From positions 14,459,176 through 14,523,175 of the forward strand of contig NW_024037056.1 of the NCBI RefSeq assembly GCF_015706575.1: a stretch of 64,000 nucleotides of DNA, read 5' to 3'. The position numbers and the translations under genes are program-made. A model generated the notes under the pieces. It was not told the DNA's origin, did no database searches, and saw nothing but the letters and a program-made list of their open reading frames with translations. The stretch comes from Patiria miniata (taxonomy: Eukaryota; Echinodermata; Asteroidea; Valvatida; Asterinidae). Below, piece after piece: positions 14,301-26,300 of this stretch; positions within the stretch are counted from its first letter, which is position 1, and every line of letters begins with the position of its first letter.

Positions 14301-17300
14301 ATTTAAACAGCAAAAGCAGTGTTTATAAATTCATATATTTATTTAACAGGGATCGTCTCAGAAATTCAAGCCAAACTGCGATTGGACCAACTCCTCCTAA
14401 AGACATCCATCCGCAATAAAACGAGACCCCTGATTGGTCCATTCAACCTGAGCATGGATGCCAAGAGCCACTGGACAGCACACGGCGGTAGCGCAGCGGA
14501 CAGGTCGATGAATCGTGTGACGGCCGGGGTCAGCCTGGGTCATGTGACTGTGTTCCTGGGTCAGGAGCATTTGAACTGTGTTGCGCTGATGCAGCGTCAT
14601 GTGACGGAGTATCTCAACCAATGTGGACAGGTACAAAAATAGTTGTGTTTATTCCCCCTTTTAAACATTTGCTTTGTACCATGTATATCAAAATTATCTC
14701 AACAGTGTGTCGTCCACTTAGAAAAACCTCCATGTTGTATTTCGTATGTTAAAAGCAGATACTAGGTTTGCAAACTGTTGTGTCTCCATTTTTTAGGAGC
14801 AAGACAAAACTTTCGTCAAAGCAAAGGAGTCTAGCCCTTCCCAGCATGCCCCAGTCTTCCTGTTGAAGGATGTAATATCTCAGCAGCCAGATCGACACTA
14901 CAAGGATGATTTAAGGGCTGGGGCGTTCCGCTACATCAGTGATGGGGGTAAGAATTCCGATGGGTGGGCGGGACCAATTCCCCCCCCCCCCCCCAAAAAA
15001 AAAAATTATTAAATTTAAAAAATGGGGGAAAAAAATAACAAGAGTGCTGTAGCCATACCGTTAAAGTGTTACAAAAAGATGTGAATTAAAGGTTGGAAAA
15101 AAGTTGACAATAATTAACACATATTGTTATGATTTTAAAATTACCTTTTTTTATTGTGTTTAATATTTTGAAATAGCAATATATTTTACTTTAATAATCA
15201 AAACAAAAAGTCTGGCCCAGTAAATGTGCATTTTATTTAGTATAGTCCATTATAGTGCCTCATTTTGTCCACAGTAGGGCCTATCTTCTGTGTTCAATTT
15301 TTGAAATGAGACATTTTTAGAATAATGTACAAGGTACCACTTCGAATTTGCTTAAAGTTTACCTTTTTTAATTTCTTCAGATGGAGTTGGTCTGAGTCCC
15401 AAGCCCAACGAAATCGTCTTTGCCTCCCTCGCCCTGCAAGACAGCACCAAAGGTCACTGGGGGTCAATGACCTGGTGTTACCCCGAGCCTAGGATCCTGA
15501 CTCACGTATCTGTAACTCCAATACCTCTGCATCAGGCTGGTGCCGCCGATAGCGAGCCCACTGCTGAAGAAGAGGTAAATATAGCCATGTCTGAACAACT
15601 AGGCTACAACTTAGCAATTTATGCATGCGCCTATGGTAGCGGCTACAGCTACTTTCGATAGACCCTTGTGTTAGTTTTAGCCGTAGCCTGGTAATTAGGA
15701 CGCGGCTATATTTTTTTGCTTTCAAAACATAAATGTGGTTCAACTGAATACCAAAACAAATTCTGTAAAGTTACAAAATAAACTTATCATTTGGCCACAG
15801 GTTCCGTGCACCTTGGAGTACTGGGACGATCTCAGACAAGATTTCTGCGTCTACCGTCAACTGTACGTCTCAGAGATGCATTCCTATCACCTCAGTTTGC
15901 CCGCCTCATCGGACAAAACATCCAGACAAGCCGTGGCTTCGCTGTGGAGAGTCGTACTCAACAGTGTGGCCAAAGATAGGTAAGAGAACATTTGGACTTG
16001 GTATCAAGGATTTTATTTGGGGCGGGGATATTTGAAGGGGAGAGGGTTTCATCAAAGTTAATCGTATTCCCCACAGCCCTAGCTGCATTAATGCGGGTAG
16101 ACGATATAGCTCCCCCTATTGTTCATGATTAGAGTCGATACTATCCTTCTCTAGATCTCATCCCCATCTCTGACTTTTTTCTTACACAGCGATGACGAGC
16201 CTTTATCACCCCAGAACCATCCTGGACTGATTATATCCCCCACGGCCCTCGCTGCGTCAATGAGGGTAGATTCCAGTTTCTCAGCACACTTACTCCCAGT
16301 GGTCTCCTTAGGATTCAAGATGGAGTGCATGGAAGTCAGGCTAGCTCATCATACAGACACTCTTGGAAAAGGTTAGTCTTTTATTTTTTACTACTCCATC
16401 TTGTCTTTAAGCTATTAACAATTATACAATGCCTGAATAAATCCCTGTCATCTTATCTGTGGGTTGTTGATCACGTGTAATTGAATTATTCGTCCCAACC
16501 CTTTGGACCGGCCGCACCGCAAAAATAGAAGTTCTATTCCTTGTGGAATGGAACATTCCATCTGTCACCTCATGAAATTATTCTTACCATTGCACTCATA
16601 AGCATTCATTATTTGCATACTTCGCCTTGTGAAATGGAAAAGTCCAGATTTTACCTTGCGATAATATTCCTCCCATTCCACGCTGAGCCACTCAATATTT
16701 GTATAACAGTACTACTCAAAGTGTGTCATTAGCAATAGATTATGTCAAATTTAGGACCATGTTTCGAGGGGAAAAAGGTAAAATTTTATAGTCTTGTTAA
16801 TCTTGAAGTTACTGGCCATAAACAAGGTAATTTAACTCTTTTCCATATTTGTAATTTGGTATTTTGTTGCATGCGGTTTCACTTTATCTGAACTGTGTTG
16901 AATATTAAAATGATTCTTCCCTCAGCAATTCTATGAAAGTGTAATTGTTCCGTTCAGAATCGATTCATTATGTTATTCTCTCTTGTCAAGCTTGGGTGCC
17001 TTCGTGACTGACCACCAGTTATGACCATTCAGCGTCAATAGTCTGACCTTTTCACAATTGGAATAAATTGTGGAGATCAGTGTTTGTCTCGGCTAATTTC
17101 AATTATCGTCAATCTTATTAATGAGCTGTTTCATCTCTGGAATTGAAAGAGCAATGCCACGCATTCATCAAGGCTGATGACAATGACATCATTTGAGAGC
17201 AGGATATTTATGAACTGTCCAAAGAAACAGGTGCTGAAAAAAAAGCAATTAGCAATTTTCCGCGCAGATAAATTATGTAAATGGAATTATATTTACTATG

Positions 17301-20300
17301 AGCTTTTCCCCCTTTATTGTTTTATCTTTATAAAGCAATAAAGATATATTTTACTCGGTACTTCCGGGGAGCCTATAAAAAATGAAAGCATACGAATGAT
17401 GGATGGACGCTCATAATGGATCTACTTTGTACTTTTTCGACCTTGAATGTCAACACTGTCTGCACAATAAGTGCCATGATCTATTATTCATCCGCAGCAA
17501 AATGACAATGTAATTCCAAATCAATTAATTTATGTGAAATTATATTTATGCAATGAACCTTTTGCGGTTGGAGTTTTTTGTGCAGATATTTTTGTTTCTA
17601 TATACATTGTACTCGTGTCGACAAAAGGAGTAAAAACATTGTGATTGGCTATCAATAATGTCATTATTTGTGACCAGAGATCCACAAAAGCTTACAGAGA
17701 ACCATGTCATTACTTACGCCTACAGATGATTTGAGGAAAGCTAATTTAAATGTCAGTTGGTGACATTTGGACTAAACACACACCCTGTCGAAGGCACTAG
17801 AACTTTGAGTGATCTGGCACTTATTACCAGCCTTTTGGCGAGTCACATATATGCTGGAGTTTTCAGAGCGTTTAACATCCAACCAAAATAAGGAAATCCA
17901 GTTTTACACTTTTCCTGTAGTTTTGGAGTGAGAGTGGACATTTAATGCATTTCTTTTAACTTGTCTGGAAAAATCTGGAGATTGAATTTCTGAAAAAAAT
18001 CCAGTTTTGGAAAGCATGGCTTCAAGCTCGACACTGGATACAGGGATGGTATCGAACACTACGTCAGGTTTCTTAGGAGTGGAGGTTGAGAGTGGATCCT
18101 CAGACCTGGCATTGGTAATTCTGGCCGTCTTTCTAGCGATGCTTGTAACCTGCCTGAACTTGACTCTAAATTCGCTGATGCTTCTCGCATTACGACGTGT
18201 GACGAGCTTGGATCACACCACCAAGATATTCATGGCTAGCCTGACGTTATCGGATCTTTGCACAGGATTGTGTTCGATTCTTCGCCTACCGGAAATAGTC
18301 AGCGGTGCTTGGATGCTGGGAGATTTTGTCTGTGCTGCTCGCGACGCCTTACAATACTTCTTTCAAACTCTCAGCATTTTCTCTTTGTGTCTTCTCACGA
18401 TTGATCGCTACATTGCTATCACTCGTCCTTTACAGTACCCAACGATTATGACAGTCTTCAGGTCAAAGGTCATTGTATGTTTAACGTGGACTTTTAGTAC
18501 TGTCTGGGGCATTTTAGTTTATGGGGTGTTCGATCGCAGCGTCGTCGTGATGAATGGTCTGACGTTGTGCGTTTGGCAGTCGTCCAATTGGAGAGTCTAC
18601 TTAAGCGTGGTGTTCCTGTTGCTTGTACTGTTTACCATATTTGGATTGTATGTTCACATTTCCATCATCGCGCGTCGTCACGCGCGACGCATCGCAGCCG
18701 AAAACCAAGCAGGCAACGGCGCATTTGGTCACAGAATACCGCATCAAATGAGTTTCCGACTGGCGACCACTGTCATCATCATCACAGGAACACTTGTCGT
18801 AACCTGGCTCCCGTCCATCGTCAGGATTTCCATTCAGACGTCACAAGAGGGCGCTGTGACTTATAATAGCTTCCTAATCGGAACTCTCACAGACATTTTG
18901 TTTCTATCTAATTGCTGGTTGAATGTTGTCATCTATTATCTACGCAATAGGGATTTACGACAAGCGTTACACAACCTGATATCGTCATGGAAATGCAAGT
19001 TATGTTGCAAATGCCTTCCATAGCATATGAAGATAACCCAGGCTTTCTTGGATTGCATTTGATCGTATTGCAATCCATATTTATGCAAAGAATGTAATGA
19101 CTAGAACAATCAACTTATATGAATCAACACTTCACTGAAATGCTGTAAATGTATCTCTGATATTTTAGTTTGACAGAGTTCTTTCTTGTACATAAGATGG
19201 AATTGTGATGGAATCAGGGAGATGTAAATTCAATACTGGGTTTTGCCCTTCACCGACGTTTGTATGTTATTAAACCTGTATACTCAGTGTTGTTCCTAGT
19301 GATTGTGAGAAAATATCACTCGGGTGGGACTCGAACCCACGATCTCCTGCTTACTAGCGCAGATGTCTTACCACTCAACCACTGAGCTTGCTGCGGTACT
19401 GCAACCAACTTATTCATATAAAGAGTACTTTGTACTGTGGAGACTGCTTCAGAACTGTGTGTTTTGAAATATGCATTTGAAATATGTGGCAGATAGTCGT
19501 AAGATTGTACACATTCATGTTGGAAGTGTGTACCCAAGAAACATGATGATGTTACTGTCTAAGGAAGTGAAGGAGGGGCGTGGCTTACTTTTCCCCGCCT
19601 CCCATGTGTATGGCAAATCTTCCATCCCTTTTGATCAAGAACTGAATTACACCGTTGTCTCGCTGTGAGCTGTGTTTAACACTCTACATTTATCATCCAG
19701 CGCAACCCAAGTGGCTGGAGCCTTTCGTGTCGGACAACCTCTCGCCGGCAGACCAAGAATTCATGGTCATTCGACTAGACACTTCAGACTTGTATCTCAA
19801 TCACTGGTCATCGGCTCAAGCCAACACACAACTACAGGTCAGTTTTTGTTCGCTTTCTGTCCACTTTGTAAATTTTGTGGCCTGTGTAATTTTTCATAAG
19901 CCTCCACAGCAAAGTCATCTTTTAGTATTTGTTTATGAAGGAAATTTCTTCAGATAAGGAGAGTGACGTAAGCAAGTAATCACAAATCATTCAGTATTAA
20001 GTCAAAAACATTGATTTTTGTGATTTATTTTGATTCCTTTACAACTTTGAGCATAAATAAGAAAGATGAAATTATTGGAAATTGTCTGACTTTTGTTAGA
20101 TGTCAACAACCGTCCAGTGTGACATCCTAACCTACCGCAACCTCACCATGGCAACCCTGCTGCATCCAATGAGGGCATCCGCAACCGTGGATACGACCTG
20201 GGGTCAAAATGTAGAAGGTCATGTCGACCTGGGGTCAGTCAAGGTCAGCGTAGGTCAAGAAGCGGTGCATTCGCTCAACATGGCCGCACAAGCAATATCA

Positions 20301-23300
20301 CAGGTACGTTGGGAACATTTTGATTTCAAGGATTCAGAGTTGGTTTTTTTTGTTTTTGTTTCAATTTTTGAAATGGTTGTTATGGATCCCCTCCTGCCTG
20401 TCAATCAAGTAGTGCATTGACCAATTAGATCAAGGCTTTTGGTCAGGTGACTATGGTGGGCGGGGCTTATTGGCAAAATCTGGAATGTTCCATTTTAATA
20501 TAGATATTTCCTAAGTGAAATAAATTGTTTCCGTTATCAATTTCAGGTCAACTCAGCTGGCAAGGAGCATCTTCTGTTCAGCAATTACGCCATTTGCAAC
20601 GACACCGACGAAACCCTGCGATTTGGCCAGGTCCACACGGATGAATCGATCGTCCTGCAAAGCAGAAAGGGCCATGAGTACAGCTGGCGAACGCACAAAC
20701 ACCATCGACAGGTAGGCTAAGGCTACATCATTATGGTTACGGCTTGCAATCGCACATGCACCAATGGAAGCTGCTGAAGCCACATCTAGCCATAGCCATA
20801 GTCAAGAAATTTGTCCACAGCACAAGCAATTTTGAAGCATTGTTTTAGTGATTTTGAACTTTGACTCTTATGTGATTTTGACCTTTGACCTTGGCACCTG
20901 CTTTGCATATCTAGAGACTACATGTATGCATCGAGGGCTGGAGAAACTGGCGATGGTCCGAACCATTCAGTCTTGATGAGGAGAGAACGATTGTACGTAC
21001 GCTGCAGCACAAAGACCAGACGGCGACATTGTTCATTAAGATCAAGAAAATATCGGCTTTACAGAAACAGGTATGGAGACAGACAGGCAGACATAGTAAG
21101 GGACAGATAGCTAAACAGCCTAACAAACAGACAGCTAAGCCACCACCCTCTTAACAGACAGAAAGGCATTACAGACAAACAAACAGAAAGCTAAACAGAA
21201 AATATAGCCATTCTGTCAAACTTTCCTAAGCATCTTGAAAGATATCTTGATAGAAAAAATAAAACTTGCTTTTCTCCCAGAACTGAAAAAATGTTACAAT
21301 TGAGTGAAATGAAATTGAGTGAAATGAAAGTTATTTGTAAAAAACCTTGTTGCCTTTAAAAAATTAACAAAAACCTTCATCTAAGAAAAAATTGTCAAGA
21401 AATACAAGAAGGTAGCTAGAAGATGAAAGACAGACATAAAAGTTGAAAGAGAAAGGGAATTTAGATGCCCAGATAGAATTTTAATTGAAGTCAATTTTCT
21501 TTCCAGGTGATATTTTGCGGCCAGCATTTCTTCACCAATGCCCTGAGCCTAGACCTCGAGATACAGCTCATCCGATTGGCTAGAATTGGAAGTCAGGTGA
21601 TCGATGCTAAGCACTTCCACACTCTATCAGCCAATAGCAGCCTGCCTTCTTTAACCTGTAGCAGCAGTGACATCACAGGGGTCAGAGTCAAGCTAAATAA
21701 GGAGGGTGGTGATTGGTCGGAACAGTTTGCCATCTCTGGGGAGATGAGTCGTGAGCAATCAGTTCTCAAAGTATGTTTGAATTTTGTGGTGTGTTTTATA
21801 TATTTAATGACAATTTGTAACTCACCATTCATGATATTTAGATTTTAGAGTGAAAAGGTTTTCTGAAAAACTGTTCCTTTACAGTTATTTTTCAAAAGCC
21901 TTGAGTATTCTGTTTTTGAACAGTAAAACCTTGTATTTTGAGTAAAATCAACTCAATCGTACACATATGTAAAGACCCACATGTGAAAGCATTTTATAAA
22001 ACAAAATTTCCCGAATTTTGTTTTGCGAAGGTTTCTGACCAGGATGGCGTGCATCACTATATGTGGTGTCGTATCTTCACAGAAGAACATGAAAATCACG
22101 TACAGAGACTGGTACGTATTAAGTGAAGTATAAGTTTTGTAAATATGCCAAGTAAACGAAAACCTCACATCTGATATTGGCTTTTGTTCACTTGAAATTA
22201 ACAGAATTTTTGAAACTCATTTTGTCAAAGATGTACATTAGTTGCTGAAACTGTCTGCAATGTTTACAAATCTGCAGGTTCTGTTCAGCCCATTGTTCGT
22301 CGTTCGCTGTCACCTCCCCTGGCCCATGATCATGAATATTCAATCAACTAAGCCACATGACCTCAAGGTCGTTCAGGTCAAAGGTCAAGGCTCAGACCAA
22401 TCTCTGTACCGGTTTGCTCCGAACGCCTGGCACAATCTCACCTTTCAACTAGGGTAAGATAATTAACCTTTCTTATTTTTTAATTTTTTTCACTGCTTTC
22501 TCAACAAAAATCTTAAGAAATTGTTCAAGAAGTAAAAGCAAATTGTTTAGTAATTCATTCCTCATTTAAGTGAATGGATTAAATTCACAGTACAGTAAAG
22601 TACGAATTGTCCATATCTTATATTAATATTGCATAATATATCTGAAGTATTATATTAATGTAAACTTTAGGTTAACATTTTTTTGTAAATTGAAAATAAT
22701 TTGTTTTGTTGTCAGTCTTGATTCTAGTCCATCAAACCCACCAATCACCATCAACACGGACATGATTGATGAACTCAGCCTGGGATTATCCAAAGACAGT
22801 GATGATGCCTCTCCAGTCACCATGGAAACCATTGCTAAGCAGTGTCAGCATCCCAATATGATGGAGGCGTGGCCGTACAACCACATTGACTATGAAAGGT
22901 GATAAAAATTTCCGTTTTGTGTTAAACTTGGAGAAATGTTGTAGTTTGTCTAAAAGCAAGATTAATGGAGCTGGACCAAACATCTCAGGTGGAGACATTA
23001 TTTAAACTCAGTGACTCAGTCAGTCACACAGTGACTCAGTCAGAAGACAGTAGGCTTGCCCTTCTTGTCCAGAGAAAAATTACATTTGCCTTAATACTGC
23101 AAATCCTGCAAAACCACCTGGTGCATTTTTGAGGTTCTTGGAAGATTAAATTTTAATAACACCCTTTTCAAATTTCTTCTCCAACAGCACAAAATCCTTC
23201 AACTGCACTCTTCGCAACACTGAAGTCCCGTCAGGCACGCACTCGCTGGCACCTAACGCTACTCCGGACATGGTTACCATGGACACCACGTACAAACCAA

Positions 23301-26300
23301 ACACCGACCTACAGGTCACGACGACGCGCCTCAGTCGTAACCTGAACACCATCATGGTGGATGTGTTACCATGGTGCTTGATGGTCAACGAGACGGATTT
23401 AGATATTGACGTCATGGAGGATGGCAGCAAGACGTTGTTTCTTCAGAAAGGACAAACGATAGCACCGCAGAGATTTAAGGTAGGTGCACGTTCATCGGTA
23501 CCCACTCAGCTGTGAAACTGGCAGTGAGAACTAGCAATTGACTACTTCGTTTTAGTTTCAAACAAGGCCTTGTGTTTCATCTTTTCCTTCAAGTTTTCGC
23601 AATTCTAAATTTCATTTTAAGCTTTCATCATGTTTATTTGAACTCTCTTTGTTTTGTTTTTTCTTCAATCTTACAGGAAGGATTCTATTTGCAACTCAGC
23701 AAAGCCAAATACACGACCAGCAACAAGTCCAAACCTATCCACCTTGTAGCTGCGTCTGTCCCAGCAACGACCCACGACCCTTCAACTTTGACCCTCATAT
23801 CCGAGGGATATATCCACATCACCCTGTCCGTGCAGCGGATGGGTGTAGCACAGAACAGGGTGAGTCGGGAAATTATTTTGTGCAGAAAATTCTTTTGAAA
23901 TTGAAATATTTTATTTTCTAAGTCAACTTTCTGTTTGTCAATTTTCAGGTCGTTCGTCTTGCACTGAGATCAACTGTCAAGCACAACATTCGGGTAATCA
24001 CAATTTTACCTCAGTTCATGTTGTGCAACAAGAGCAAGAAAGCTGTGATGTTCAGAGCATTTGACACCATAGCAACCAATAAGGTAAGATCCAAATAAAA
24101 TGGAACCTTCCAAAATTTGCAATGTTTTTTGTCCTGACATTAATGTAAAAAACCCTAAACTAAATTGTTCATTATGAGTTTATCTCTTTATTTTTCATCC
24201 TCATTAACAGGTTACTGTGCAGGATTCCACACTGCAGTCTGTGTCGGTCCCTCCAGCTGTTCCCGAAGAAACCTACATCCCCATCACACAATGGAACATC
24301 CCGTCTGACAATCAGCCAATCCCATCTCCTCATCCAACATCCTCTGACACTCAAGACAAGAGTCAGTATCTCTCATTGGCTCTTGCCAAGTCGGAGGGGA
24401 CCAATAGGAAAACAGATGTCAAAGATCCAACCAATCAGGAGCAAACTCACTGGAGTAGATGGATTCTACTGGATATTTCTAGGCCAAGAATTCCAGTATC
24501 AGTTCCTGTGAGTTTTTTCTTTGTGGAATTTTATAATCCCTTTCAGTTTTATAAACCCCATAAAGAAAGAGGCTAGTGAAAAATGAAGGAAAAAGTGCAG
24601 ACATCATAACAATAAAAACCAAATTTTTTTAACTATAAGAAAATGTTGATGCAATGTGCTTTTACATTGATGCTAAATACAGCTTCCTCCAACAGAAAAA
24701 TCATCGGCCCCGCCCCTCCCCTCCTTGAACTCCATGGTATCTAGACCGTCCCAATTAATTTCTTTATTTTTTGACAGATCAACCAGATTTTTAGCCAGGC
24801 GTCACCCAAAACAACATCCACAACAGAGACCATCGCTACGCAACCCTTTGTGAACCTCTTGGCAGAACAGGAAGGGGTCATGTATGTAACCATTGACGAT
24901 GACCCGGTTGCCAGGGTAACCATTGCTAATGCCTGCTCCTACCCTCTTCATTTTGGACAGACACCTTTTCATGAGACGGAACAGCGTAAGTGAAGTTTAA
25001 GTCCATGGTATTGTTGTTTTGTTTTTTTTTATCTCTTTCAGTGCCAAACATGGATGTTTTATTCATATTTTTTTCCACAGTGGAGGTTTTGGAGCAACAT
25101 AGTCCCGTTCCTTCTATTCCCATTATCCTTCCTCACTGCCTTGTCCACTATGACCTCCACCGACCTTTGCCCTCAGCTGACGGAGGTCAAAGGTCGTACA
25201 CACCCAGTCTTCATCTGTGCCTAGGAAGCTTCCTTGGTTTAGCTATAAGCCTGGAGGAACCGAGAGGCCAACAAAGACAACACAGGGAAGAAAAACAGGT
25301 AAATTGCCGCCTTTTAAATCTTTGCTTCTGTCGTAACTTTTATCTTTCTGGAGGTATGTCAGAAAGCAATAACATAATTTTTTTTCTTCAAAAACTCTCA
25401 GTGAAAATATTCCGTCAAAAATCTTTGCAAATTTTGATTAGGTTAACTTCTTCGGGATTCCAGTGAAGACAGATCTTCAAAAGACCCAGTTTTGTTAAGT
25501 CAATTTTGATTTTTGTTATTTAAAACAGAGCAAGTATTCGTGGAGTGAGGCTATCCAACTAGCTACTGACAACAGAGAAAGATCTGAGATAGTATCTGTA
25601 GCTGGCATAGGCTATGTCCTAGTCTCTAGTCACTGTGTAGGGACACAGTTGCAAATCCGTGTGGATCCACTCAGCATGGATGTCTCTAAATCTGGGGGCA
25701 GAAGTGGGATGCAGTCTTCAACAGAGCCTTCTATTAGAGCTGAGTCAAACACCTTACTGGCTTTCGAGATGGAACATTCTTATCCTGAAAAGACTGAGTC
25801 ATCTTCTGAGACTGCAATGTCGTCCAGTTCTCTCTCTCAGTTGCAATATAAATTCAGATTGTCTGCCGGGAGTGTTGTTGTCATGGTGATGGATGAAATC
25901 ACTGATCTTGTTCAGTCGTCGGAGATGCTACGCGTCAGCATCCAAGATGTGCTCCTGTTGAGTTATCCAATCATTGAAAGTGGCACAAAGAGTCCAGTTC
26001 AGCAACAACAAGTACAGCTGTCTGCCCGGGCTTGCCAAGTAGACAATCAGATGTTCAAGGGGGCGGGAAAGTACGATTTTGCTGTCGTCCTTTGTAGTCA
26101 AGAGGAGTCGATAAAGTCTGGAGAGGATGAAGTATCTCGCGACGGACCAGTGGAAGAGCTTGCAAACTTTTGTCACCAGCACCACACTCTTGTTGCTCAG
26201 GTCATGTTGGAGAGCTGCACGGATTTGTTCCTCGGTTTAGCTTCCCTGGAAGTTGAGGTTAAACCTCTTGAACTTTACCTTGAAGATCACTTCCTGTACG

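Noticed and set aside
18007-18015. Upstream TTG start for the nested GPCR
   Set aside because: Nuclear eukaryotic genes start at ATG; the next in-frame ATG at 18016 fits.
19310-19395. A tRNA gene on the minus strand (and another at 44807)
   Set aside because: Boxes A and B are present, but the acceptor stem does not pair and a shared non-tRNA body follows; these are SINEs.
25042-25080. Alternative VPS13B acceptor 39 bases upstream of exon 42
   Set aside because: It also keeps frame but adds a hydrophobic stretch with no match in VPS13B; the tttccacag site at 25080 is better. Minor alternative use cannot be excluded.
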